The notes beneath the pieces were generated by a model. It did no database searches. It was not told the origin of the DNA and was given only the letters and a program-made list of their open reading frames with translations. Made by a program: the position numbers and the translations under genes. From Ganoderma boninense (Eukaryota > Basidiomycota > Agaricomycetes > Polyporales > Polyporaceae): a DNA stretch of 64,000 nucleotides. The stretch spans positions 434,001-498,000 of the forward strand of contig CM035313.1 in NCBI GenBank assembly GCA_002900995.3. The letters run 5' to 3'. Below, one piece after another: positions 1 to 10,639 of this stretch; positions within the stretch are counted from its first letter, which is position 1; every line of letters starts with the position of its first letter.

Positions 1-366
1 TCCGTCTTCCTGCGCGACATGGCGGGCTCGAGGCTCCCCGTTGCCGTCGCGCACGGGGAGGGCCGCGCGGCGTTTGGGGAGGGCCGGCAGGCGGCGCTGG
101 AGGCGCAGGGCCTCGTCGGGGTGCGCTTCGTCGACGCGGCGGGAACCCCGACCGAGGTGTACCCGCTCAACCCGAATGGGAGCCCGGCGGGCATCACGGG
201 CGTGCAGACCCCCGACGGTCGCGTGCTCGCGTTGATGCCGCACCCCGAGCGTGTCGTCGCACTCGAGAGCAATAGCTGGTATCCGCCCGAGTTCGCGGAG
301 GCGTGGCATGGCACGGGGCCGTGGTTCAGGCTGTTCCAGAGCGCGCGGAAGTGGTGCGGGGAGTAA
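1..366 (+). CDS. ADE6: Phosphoribosylformylglycinamidine synthase, C-terminal end (partial)
   Basis: This is the last 121 codons of FGAM synthase, the ATP- and glutamine-dependent fourth step of purine synthesis, expected in the cytosol. The reading frame is open from base 1 to the TAA at 364-366, so the gene starts to the left of the window. What is visible is the end of the glutamine amidotransferase domain. The segment DMAGSRLPVAVAHGEG matches the conserved stretch around the glutaminase site. MPHPERV carries the His and Glu of the catalytic triad; the Cys lies outside the window. The C-terminus, ending GPWFRLFQSARKW, is usual for fungal PurL-type proteins. No intron is seen in this part. 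The identification is firm from motifs alone. Confidence 0.93.
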   Translation, partial: SVFLRDMAGSRLPVAVAHGEGRAAFGEGRQAALEAQGLVGVRFVDAAGTPTEVYPLNPNGSPAGITGVQTPDGRVLALMPHPERVVALESNSWYPPEFAEAWHGTGPWFRLFQSARKWCGE

Positions 367-717
367 GGGTGAATGTAGAAGGGTTGATAAAATAAGCATG
401 TCAGTGTACCGTGTTTTGAAGTATGTGTATGGCCAATGTTCTAGTACTTACAGGTTGGGTCAAAAATGGAGTCAGGGATAGAAGTATAGACTATTGAATA
501 TGTAGCGAGACACGTTTCGACGTATAAAACAACGATGTTTGGCCTTCACTAGTAGCAACTATGAGGAAGCCTGTCAGCCCTTGCCGCGCCACCAGTCACG
601 CCAGTGGTAGCGGAACAACCTTTTGGGGCTTTCTCCGTCCTCCATCATATGTGTTGATCCATCTCTGAAGAGTTTTCCTGCCTCCTCTGTCTATCCTTGA
701 CTGACACGATTTGGATC
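367..717. other. Intergenic, ADE6 3' side
   Basis: I see no gene here. The short frames lack family features. It probably holds the ADE6 3'UTR and the upstream region of the next (broken) gene. Confidence 0.5.
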
Positions 718-2537
718 ATGAACGAATGCGTCTCTGTGCGAGTCTGGCTCGTCGAGATTAGCCCCAGGAACCTGCTACTGCGGCCAATTCCCCTGATTTC
801 CAGCGTCGACGCCGCCATCCACCAACTCATCCACCAGGTCGCGGAGGATCGGAAGATAAACATCCTCAATCTGCAGCTCTGGAAGGTAACTTGTTCCTGA
901 ACGCTGCGCCCTGACCATACATGCTTGATTGACCATTCTTTGTGAAGCCTCGTCAATTCCTCTGGTGGGATGACACAACGAGGCGGGAACTCCTCGCAAA
1001 GCTGGAGAAGTCGAACTGGGACCTCCGCAAGTTCTGCAACGAGCCTTCATCCCGTGGGTTCGACACGATCGATACGCTGCTCGGGCTACGAGAAAACCCT
1101 GAAGCCCAGCCAACCGCGCTCGTGGCTTTGATATTTTCTCCAACTAGTACGCCAAGCGACGGCCCACAGACGACTCGGCGAGCATTTACCACAACGCATC
1201 GGCTACCTCCCGTCACCAGAGCCCAGCCATCGCGCTACTTGGAGTATCAAACCTGAGATATCGATGCTCCCATTCTCGATGGACGATACGGCGAAATGGG
1301 CCGCCAAACGCTCGTTCTGCCCCGTGTGGTGGTGTCGCGTTGGCAATCGTCGAAATGAAGAACGAGCTGGGCTTCAGCGGCGGCGGCGAGCCATCCGTAC
1401 ACGGTTCCTTTACCTACCTCGACTTCTGGAAGGGAGAAAGCCAAGCCGTGCATGCCCCGGTCGTCGTCGACACCCGCTTCTTCTTCTTTATTCACATAGC
1501 GCACCGCTCACGATTGTCCCCCTGCCCCCCAACTCGCAGGCCCTGACAGCAGCCTGCTTCTGCCCCTCGCTCATCATCGCCGTCGCCGGGCCCTGGCTGA
1601 CCGTCTCCGGCGCAATCCTCACCACCCAACCGGTCGTGCAGCGGCTGACGGACTACATCTGGCTGGGACACAGCCGCGCGAACGACGACCGCCGCGCGCT
1701 CCGCCTCGCCCGCGTCTTCTACGCGCTCAGGCTGGCCATCGACGGCCTGCGGAAGTACTACGACAAGCTCGCGCTCGACTCGGAGCCCGTCGTCTCCGAG
1801 CCCCCCACCCCCAGTACTAGTCCCAACAAATTCAAAGGACCCGGGCTCAGACGATTCTTCCCGCTCGCGACCTCCTTCCCGCTAGAGGACGGCTCAGACG
1901 GCAAGACTGGGAGGGTCCACTTCCGGTACCTGCGCCCGCTCACCGAGCCCTATCAAACCTGCACCACCTTCCTCGTCGAGACGTGCAACGCGGCCGCGGA
2001 CCGCCGGCTCCTCCTAGTGAAGTTCGCCGAGCGCTATGGCCAGGCCGCCCACCGCCTGCTCGCGCAACACCTCTTCGCGCCCGCGCTCCTGTACTGCGGC
2101 CCCGTCTGGCCCCAGGCTGCAGTGGACGACGACATGGTACCGCTGTGGGGCAGCACACGATGGTGTGAGATGAAGATGGTCGTGATGGCGCACGTCGCGG
2201 GCACGCCAGCGCACATCGCCTTCCCCCGAGCGAAGGCAGGGTGCCGCCTGCGGTGCGCGCGCGGGTGCGGAATGCGCTGGGGGTCCTGCACGGCGCGTGC
2301 CTCGCCCATGGGGACGTCCGGCTGCCGAACATCATCGTCGTGGCGGGCCCAGACGCGGACGCGGACGATGCCGGCCAGCCTGGGAGGGCGATGCTCGTCG
2401 ACTTTGACTGGGCGGGGGTCGAGGGCGTCACGCGGTACCCGCTCCACTTGTCGCCGAACGCGGGGTGGGTCGAGGGCGTGGAGGACTATGGGCTCATCCG
2501 TGCAGCGCACGACCAGGATATGGTGGAAAGGCTATAG
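718..2537 (+). pseudogene. Kinase-like protein with Crinkler-type N-terminus, disrupted
   Basis: Pieces of one basidiomycete kinase-like protein lie in order but in different frames. Residues from the ATG at 718 (VRVWLVEIS ... LQLWKV) look like the ubiquitin-like N-terminus of Crinkler-type proteins, which typically ends in LWKV. A middle part at about 1340-1460 (MKNELGFSGGGEPSVHGSF) and 1550-2230 (AGPWLTVSGA, VVQRLTDYIWL, VKFAERYGQAAHRLLAQ) precedes a kinase C-lobe at 2241-2537. That lobe has HGDVRLPN (catalytic loop, Asp codon at about 2313) and VDFDWAG in place of DFG. The frame changes near 1460-1540 could be an intron. The change near 2230 shows no splice sites and looks like a real frameshift or sequencing error. 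No start-to-stop model could be built, so I call it a pseudogene, but an unusual intron cannot be excluded. Confidence 0.6.
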
Positions 2538-3313
2538 ATTTGAGGCGAGTAAGGACCGGCCTGGTGGGGTTTGTTTGTACTGACCTCTGCATATACGTGT
2601 AGGCCGCTGTCTCGCGACGCGGCTCGCGCCGGCCACCTTGTCAAGCTGTTTTTGGCCGCAAGGGAGGCGCATACATCCTTACACGTAGGTACCACCACCT
2701 TTTGGGGACCGTGTCGCCTTTCGAGGACCGGTAAACGTACGCATTAGTCGGCTACCCTATGGATGCCACCAATGGAAGAGCAGCACTTTGCGTTGGCATT
2801 TTGCTTTCCTGGATACACTAAATGTGAGCCGGATGAAACCCCTCCAATGGGTTTCTATCTGGTTCGCGCGATCCATGGTCCAAGGGCGGCCGAGTCCGCA
2901 TGATGATGTCGAACTCTCCGATCCGCAAGAAGAAGTCTGTTTGAAGTAAGGAGCGTTCGGCGTCTGGCGACTGAACGTAAATTCGGCCGGAATAAAGAAA
3001 GGAAGAAACTGACAGACCTGAAGTTATCATGCCCTATCTCACCACTTGGCCACTAACTCAACAACGCGCAGACGGACTTTCGGACGCGGAAATGGGGCCC
3101 CAGCCCGGGACGAGTAGGACGAGCACCGTAATTGCTGGACGCATAGCGAGCGACAGGCCACCTTGAAGCAGAATGAGAAGTAGGTTGGAGAACAATGGCT
3201 CATTGATACTGAATCTCGACAGGTATGCTCCTGCTGCCACGTGCCCCCATTATCCCCTTCGCCGATAATATTAACGTTCCCCGGTCCCAGTACGAGAGCG
3301 ACTACCCGGGTGT
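2538..3313. other. Intergenic, no gene seen
   Basis: No supported coding sequence. The short open frames on either strand show no recognisable protein. This is the shared 3' side of two convergent genes. Confidence 0.5.
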
Positions 3314-4269
3314 TCACTCAGTGTTGACCGTCAGAAGCGTGACGATACCATCCACAGCAATGCCTACGGCGCCATCAGCCTGGGAGAACTCGTAAAACGC
3401 TGCACCGATACTCACCGTGGTTCACGCCCACAGACCCAGGCAGCATGAGGCCTGTGATGTTCTGTGCGGTGGTCGAGTACGTGACCCCCCCAAAGCACTT
3501 CGTGCCAACCGCATTCTGCACCAGCAGGTCGCGCCCCACGTCATACCCGTCCGGAACGATCGTGTGGCCCTCCTCCAGATCCTCTTCCTTGGAGACCCTG
3601 CACGGCAGTATCCAAGGCGCAGACCGGTCAGTCCGATTGCCTTCGTGCATATGGCATATGGCGCTGTCAGTGAAGGATTGCCGGACTCACGCGAGGAAGA
3701 CCGCGCCGCTGTCGGCCAAGGGCCCGTTCTGGAAGAACACGCGGAAGTGGTTCCCGCCGATGAGGGTCTCGAGGCACGTCCCCAGCGCGGCGCTCCCGTA
3801 GTCCTGGCGCAGCTCGATGCTCTGGTTCACCGCGCCGTGGCCGTCGCCCAGGTTGGCGGAGAACGGGTCCCCCAGGTGGAGACCGAGACACTCCTCCGAG
3901 CTGCCGGCTATGGTTAGGATCTGCGCGAGGAAGCCGCTGGGAATGCAACGTACAACCCAATGGCCCTGGCGAAGTTGATCACCCCGTCGAGGGTCAGGAC
4001 GTCGGGCGAGCTCAGTCCGGAGATGATTACCTGCAGGTCCCGGTCCCAAGAATAGGTGAGTTGGTATTGTGTGAACTTGGGAGCAGTGAACGCACGTTCA
4101 TGGGTTCGCCCAAGCCATTGCCCGCGTCGATGAACATGGAGCCTCCGCCCAGTATAGGGTCGAAGAAGGGAGCCGCACGCTTGTTAAGTGCCGCACCGAG
4201 AGCGATGGAGGAAACGAAAAGCGGGACGAGAAGCTCGAAGGCCACGGCTGAGAGCCTGGGGAAACGCAT
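3314..4269 (-). CDS. Conserved secreted protein of unknown function
   Basis: A five-exon gene can be read on the minus strand from ATG 4269 to TGA 3314-3316. It begins with a hydrophobic signal peptide (about residues 1-27, LLVPLFVSSIALGAA). Then follow FFDPILGGGSMFIDAG, SGLSSPDVLTLDG, ECLGLHLGDPFSANLGDG, SIELRQDYG, IGGNHFRVF, DGYDVGRD, GGVTYSTTAQN and DGIVTLLTVNTE. The four introns have clear ends, for example CTGCAG before VIISGLSS and GTGAGT after the NHG codons. From memory this resembles a family of secreted proteins common in wood-decay basidiomycetes with no known function. There are no catalytic motifs I can name. It should be exported by the classical route. A TATATA lies about 91 bp upstream of the ATG. 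Confidence 0.8.
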
Positions 4270-4359
4270 GGCGGCTGGGTGTCGACCGGGGAAAGAGGCT
4301 CAGAGACTCTGACGGAGTGCGCAGGGTATCCCATCCATCGCTCATGCCAATGCATAGGC

Positions 4360-4365
4360 TATATA
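4360..4365 (-). promoter_or_regulatory. TATA-like box of the secreted protein gene
   Basis: TATATA lies about 91 bp upstream of the ATG at 4269, a spacing similar to that of other genes in this window. Confidence 0.4.
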
Positions 4366-4369
4366 CGTG

Positions 4370-5155
4370 GTGGTGAGGTCAATTCCTTGCCAAGAACGGT
4401 GCATGTGAGCATAAGGGACGTGAGAAATGTCCCGGAAGTGAAACGTGCCCAGCCTCCCCCACCGCCAAACGTGGGGTCCCGAGGAATCCTTCTCACGAGC
4501 CCCTTCTTCCATGTCACAGAATCTGGAAGAAATTTTGGTGCAATCAACGGAATGACGCAAAGATACCGACGTTGGGAGGCAGCACTTGCCGTATCGAGCG
4601 GTGAAGTCGGTACTCACCACACGGTCGAACTACAGCAGGACGTCATGTACCATATGATTTCGGTTATTCTTGGTTCAGCTTCTGAGCCGACGAGCTTCGT
4701 AGGACAGTCGACATTCAAATGGCCTTATCTCTGTGAAACTTGGAACTTGGAAGTGAACAAGTCAATTAGTATCCGACAATTCAGTGGCGCTTGTCTCAGC
4801 AACGAAATGAAGTAATGGATGGACTGGGTGAGTACGTACCTTCGGGGCTTCAGCCCCTCCGCTGGACAATTGCAAAACTATGGCGCATAAAATATTCGAA
4901 ACAAGGTGGGATGTCCGGAGTCGCACAAGCAGACTTTACGAGCAAGTTTCTCTTCGTTGGTCTATCGCCTCAGGAGCAGCTACCAGCTACACCATAACGA
5001 TATAGTGTACATGGCTGGTTAGCTACTGAGGGGGCAGAACATCAGTACACACATGTCTATTTTTGCCAAGACATCCACCATCACCCCGTGGCATCCAGGT
5101 CATACCATACTGGTCCTTCTACTTTCTGCTACCGATACATACGTCCATGCGGCGT
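4370..5155. other. Intergenic, no gene seen
   Basis: A plus-strand frame runs from 4279 to 4815 but has no recognisable motifs and unlikely composition, and it overlaps the upstream region of the secreted gene. I see no supported feature. Confidence 0.45.
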
Positions 5156-8100
5156 TCAGCTGTGACTAAGCCGCTCGCGCTCGCGTTCACGTAGTTCTTG
5201 GTCGTACACGACGTCCGGGTCGCGGCCACGGACCTCAGGCAGCAGCAACGTGAATCCGGCACCGGCGATACAGCACCCGAAGAAGACTGTCGACGGAGCG
5301 CCCGTCAGCACCATGGACACCTGGACACGAGAGAAGCCTGAGTGAGAGGGAGAGGGGAAGAGACGCACTCCAGAGGACAGCGGGCGTGCCGATCTTCTTC
5401 GAGAGCGAGTTGAACGCGAGCGCGGAGATGATTGCACCCGCCTTGCCACACGCGGCGGACATCCCGTGTGCAGAGGCGCGGAAACGCGTCGGGAAGACCT
5501 CCGCGGGGTAGCACTGTCGAGCAGGGAGAGGTCAGCGGCTTACGTGGGGCGCGCCGAAGATTAAGTACGTACGTAGGTGGTGCTGCAGAAAGCGCGTCAG
5601 CACAGACGACACGAGAGTAAAGAAAGCCAAGAGAAGAGACGTACGTGTTGGCGCCGAAGTTGAAGAAGAACTGGAGGAAGGCGAAACACACGATGAACGC
5701 CGGCTTGCTGAGCGAGTGGAAGTTGCCCGCGAGGACGCCGACTATGAACGCCGCGTCAGCACTCGATCCACGCATGCGTTCGCGAAGGGGTGCATACGGA
5801 AGAGCGCAGCCAAGAGGAAGCCCTGGATCTGGATCCACTTGCGGCCCAGCTTCTCGATCGTGAGGATGGACGCATAGTACCCGGGCACGAACCCGAGCGC
5901 GGTGATGATGAGGTTACCGATCCCGATCTTGAACAGCTTGTTCCACGCCGAGCCCGTCTTGCCGTCGAACCCGATCTGCTGCAGCACGACGTTCTGGTTG
6001 AGGTTGACCCCGTAGAACGCGATGTCGAGCAGGAACCAGCACGTGCACGTCCCGAGCAGCACCTTCAGGTGCCGCCACTCGGAGAAGTATTTGAAGAACT
6101 CGCGGAAGTGCCCGCTCTTCGCCGCCGCGTGGTGCTGTGCGGTCAACTTGTTCTCGGTGGTCTCGGACGAGTTCTCGGACTTGGCCGGCTGCTCGGAGAC
6201 GGCAGGATCCGCGTTCGCCTTCTTCTTGAGCTCCTCGATCGCCTCCTCGTCTGCTACGTGCGCCGCTGCCTTGCGGGCCTCCTGGTAGCGGGTAGACTCG
6301 GGGAGGGTCAAGCGCTGGTACAAGGTGCCGAAAGCGGGGATAAGGGACAGGCCGACGAGGATTCGCCAGACTGCGAACACCAACGTTACCCCACAACCGC
6401 AATGATTCCAAAATAGCACGCACCACCATCGACCTTGCTCGTCTTTCCGTCGACCTCCATTGTGTGCTTGTAGCACAATAGGACGATAATGAATGCGAGC
6501 GAGCCGACAAACGAGCCCCAGCCCTGGTTAGAGAAGATGTACGCAAGGAGCGTCCCGCGCCGCCGGACGTTGGCCCGGTCGGTCGCGACGGACGCAGACA
6601 TGGGGTAGTCGCCGCCCACACCGATACCGAGGATGATACGCCAAACACCGAGCCATATGAGTGCGCCGTTGGGCGAAAGAGCGCCTGAAAGACGGTCAGC
6701 ACCAAGACATGTCTGCAGAACCGTACATAAGGTCGGGGGCCGCACCCGGGCCACCCCATGCCGCATAGAAATAAAGATCCATCTCCTCCTCGCACATGTC
6801 CCGTTGCGATTTAATACACCAGAGGTCGCTGGTTTAGGTCCAGCAGAGCTCCTCTTGGGCACCACAGACCACATCCCGGCTGATACTGGTGCTGTTGACG
6901 TCGTTTTGGACCGGGTCCCAGGAGGCGCCCTCCAGGCGCTGCTAAAATCCCGTCATCTAGGACATCAAAGGCGCATTGCGGCCCTCAAATGCAAAACGCA
7001 CAGCGTCGCCTGCGTTGTATCGTGACATTTAAATCGACTGCAGCAGGTCTCCGGGAAGGGCGGAAATCCTAAAAATGCGCTCTGAGGGAAGAAATACAAA
7101 AACCCCTGGAGAATGTGTTGACAGAGCCGGGAGGACGTCCTCTGCGGGGAGATCCATAGGATCTCATCACGGAAGTGTTGTTGACATCTGGTCACAGGCG
7201 TCCAGAATGCAGAACAAACGACGCGAGAGAAATGGGGTCCTACCCCCCAAACCGAATCATGTCCATCGCTCGCGAGACCCTGGCCACTATCCGTCTCCAG
7301 AAAACACCCCATTTGCAATGCCGACGGGCTAGAGCCGGCAGACATCTTGCCGAGTCTCTTTGGACCCGAGCGGGGCGTTCTGTGGACATTCTTTGCGACC
7401 AGACTCCCGAGCTCCTTCAGGGTGCTTACGGAAATGCAGCCCTAAAGGGAGTTTCTCTGAGAAGGAAGAAGCAAACACCCCCTCCCTCCGCGCGCGCCAT
7501 CATATCGTAACGTTAACGTTTGAATCCGGTGTCTCTTCCGGAAAGCGAGGAGCGAGAGCGGAGATAACGCGCACGGATGTCTGGTGAAGCCCAACGGACG
7601 TCCACCGCGGGGAGTTCCGCCAGAGGAGGAAAAGACAGGTTCGCGGGCCCCATAGAGCATCGAGCATCGGTAGACCAAGAACACGCCCAACGCCAAGATG
7701 CAAAAAGACATACCTGTGGGATCGCAGATAGCGCCAATGGTCGCGAAGATGATGAGCATAAGCTCCTTGCCGTCTACACAGAACGTCCGTTCAGTTTTCC
7801 ATCGTCCCATCGTCCCATCGCCCGGACAAGCCGTTCCGAGCGGCATACGGAAGACAGACAGAGCACTCACAGACCGCTTTCCGGCCGAAGTAGTCGGCGG
7901 AGTAACCTGTGTGCGCACGCGGAGGCATCGGTCAGCAGACCTCCCTCGCGGCGCGTGTCCGCCCACGGTCGGTCGAGAGGCGGGGCGGTCACACGAGCGC
8001 TGAACAGGCGCGGGGACTGGACGCACCGAAGGCGAACTGGCCGATAACGCTGCCGATGTTCGCGCCGGCCTTGATGAAGCCCTCGAGCCCGGGCGGGAGG

Positions 8101-8551
8101 GAGGCCCCGCCGAAGAGGCGGTACTGGAGCATGGTGGCGACGGGCTTTTGTGGGGCGGGGCGGTGTGCAGAGGTGAGCTCCGGGAGGCTAGCCGGAAGTG
8201 TGGAGCACTCACGTTGATGATGAACAGGTCGTACGCTTCGGGGGGGGGGGGGATCAGGTCAATTTGCTCGCACACGGAAGGACGTTGGACGCACCGTCTA
8301 GGAAGAATCCAACCTGGACGGGGGGAGGGGACGAGGTGAGCACTGGTCGTGTGACCGGCCGGGCGCGGATGCGGAGAGAGAGATGGACGTACCCCGGCGA
8401 TGCCCAGCAGCTTCACCTCGCGGTAGGAGAGGACGAAGGGCGGGCGGGCCTCGCCCTCGCGCTCGAACTCCTCGAGGTTGGACTTGAAGACCTGCGGGCG
8501 ATCGGCGTAGGATGGGGGATCATCTCTGGGAGGAGCGGACTCGGAGGACAT
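5156..8551 (-). CDS. Inorganic phosphate:H+ symporter, MFS, PHO84 type
   Basis: A plasma-membrane phosphate transporter of the major facilitator superfamily, read from ATG 8551 to TGA 5156-5158 through about ten exons. After a hydrophilic N-terminus come [52 protein letters not shown], the signature [36 protein letters not shown], a charged cytoplasmic loop (about 6110-6300), [43 protein letters not shown] and GKAGAII. These are hallmarks of fungal Pi:H+ symporters. The tail is charged ([11 protein letters not shown]). Introns are short except one of 1029 bp (6685-7713), between ICDPTG and ALSPNG, which has good GTATGT and TTTCAG ends. That is about 18 times the usual size here and suggests an insertion. 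The coding frame itself appears intact. Confidence 0.9.
6685..7713 (-). other. 1029-bp intron of the phosphate transporter, probably insertion-bearing
   Basis: The donor GTATGT follows the ACAG of DPTG, and the acceptor TTTCAG precedes GCGCTC. Its other introns are about 50-130 bp. No terminal repeats, LTR ends or protein motifs could be recognised inside, so the nature of the extra sequence is unknown. Confidence 0.6.
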
Positions 8552-10639
8552 GGCGGGCGAAGGTGCGGCGAGAGAAGTGAGCCAAGCACGCAGCTGAGTC
8601 TTCTCTGTCGCGATTTAAAGGCCATGTGGGTGAGCACCAGGTGAGCACTGGCCTGCGGCCGCGACGGGTGGCTTGTGGAAGAGGACGCACGTTCGTCGAC
8701 TATATGGTAGCTCCGAGGCCGGACTCTCCACTCGGCGGTTTCACTCGCGCTGAGGGTAAGCGGGAGGACGAAGGACGGATCATCTGCGCGGGTTGCGGCG
8801 ACTATATGTAAAACGGCTGCCGCTTTTGGGCCTGCTCGCGTGTCCTCACCAATTTCTGCACAGCCACCTTGATCGACGGTGGCCTCGACAGCGACCAGGG
8901 TCCAGAGGCGACGACCGGCATTGTCCTACTTACGACAAGTTTCCCTCCAATCATTGGTAGAAAGCCTTCATCGTTGAACAACATAGAATACTGCACCGAT
9001 CGTAGATGGTCGGTTCACCTACATAACTTTCTCTCAGTTCAAACCTTACTCCGAGTCCGCTGTTCGGCACTGGGGCACTTGGGCATCACCCAGCCACCGG
9101 CGCAACGTTCCGGCAGTTCTATGCAGCAATGGGACCTTGAAAATTTTACCATATATTCAGTCTAGTTGCTCCGTTCGATAAGTATTGAATGCCTGAGTTG
9201 TGATCTGCAATGGCATTTGCTTCCGGGCGATGATCCACATCGCATGGAGTAACCTGTGATCGGAGCCTTTCGACCATCGAACCCCAGCCCCTAGACGTTG
9301 CGATGGCATGATACACACATACACCCCTATACGCTCGGTCTGCGTCCATGGAGATCCTTGCAACTTTACTCCACTGCTAGATGCGCCAATCGCAATGCCA
9401 TCTTTGGCTATGACGCAGTCTCTCGTGCCTTCTCCATCGTAGGTCGCTCGAAAGGGCAATGTCTCTAGACAAGGCCTACCATTGCGTGTGTGCATAACCA
9501 TGTCAATGGCCCCCCGGGCGTCCTGCGCCGTGATGACGCCAAGAGGTTACATCACCTCTTCGTGTGTGATAGAACGTCTGTGATGTCTCGACGGCGTAGC
9601 GGCAACCGTCACTGGCATCTGAGCCACGCACGTTGGCGGAAACGGAGACCACTGTGGGGATGTGGAGTTGCATTCAGCGGCGTGGAGGATAATGATGATG
9701 TAAGCGTGAGTTCGTTTCAGATCAGATACGAGACGACCGTCGACGGCGGACCGAATAGAGGCGTTGAATATGAATATCGCGTAAGGAAGTACATACATAC
9801 AATGGTCCTTAAACGTTTAAACCCTTGCTTAGGTCAGTGCTCTCCTCTACGCCTCACAGAGGTCACTATAAATTCGGAGGCTAATCTGGCCGAAGGATTG
9901 TCTGCACAGGTTCAAATCATGTTGTCGGCGTTCTCGCTTTCGAACTCTTCGCCAAGACCGGTAACGCCTGACTCCATCACTGGAAGCCATAACATTCATA
10001 GCTCCTTGTGGGACGTTTGACGTCCACTTCGGCTGGTGTTATGTAAGGATACGACGATGGGCACGTACTATTCAAGCCCAAGGGGAAGCTGTCTCTCACC
10101 CCCCTCCTTCGGGCGTCGCAGGCGCACGACAGCCGGCTGCGGGTTGACAGCGATGATTCTTGAGCAACGGCCTGTCTGCCGAGCTGACCGCCGCATTAAT
10201 TTGTCAAGGTTGTGTGAAAGCACGTCGGTCCGAACCTAGATCATGGCAAGAATCCTTACACCTGGACCGCGCACAGTGGGCAATAGGGCTGAGACAGTGG
10301 AGGCCGTACTGAACGGGGAGCGAGGCCGCCCGCGCGGGGATGGAGAGCCCAGAGAATGCAGGGAGCCCGAGATCTGGCCGTTGCCTGGTCCAGAGTTGGA
10401 GAAGCGAGGGAGGGAGAGAGACGCCCGCCCGGGGGAGAAATTTAATCTCCGCCCGGCGTCCGGAGGCTGGCGGCAGAGAAGGTAAGTATACGCGACGAGG
10501 CAGTCGACATCCGCCATCGCTCTCCCCGTCGCTGCGCTGCGACCCCCTCCCCAGCGTCGCCCTCCGCCGCCCCACCCAACCAGCCCACTCGTTTACTCGC
10601 ACTCGCTGTTTTGTCTTCTCATCCGAGGGTGGTCGAACC
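8552..10639. other. Long intergenic region, no gene seen
   Basis: About 2.1 kb between two divergent genes. The longest frames (9490-10020 plus, 10204-10827 minus) carry no recognisable motif. The second is antisense to the leader of the glycosyltransferase gene. The proximal ends presumably hold both promoters and the pyrimidine-rich leader at about 10500-10640. Confidence 0.5.

Noticed and set aside
4279..4815. 178-codon plus-strand frame upstream of the secreted protein gene
   Set aside because: No motif and no family resemblance. It overlaps the promoter of the minus-strand gene, so it is judged a chance frame.
5790..6416. 208-codon plus-strand frame opposite the phosphate transporter
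   Set aside because: Antisense shadow, Leu/Arg/Glu-rich, without any recognisable motif.
6810..6865. tRNA-like T-arm (GCTGG TTTAGGT CCAGC) inside the long phosphate-transporter intron
   Set aside because: The stem is perfect, but the loop is not TTCRANY, no matching acceptor stem or A box was found upstream, and the anticodon arm cannot be drawn. At most a decayed tRNA-derived piece.
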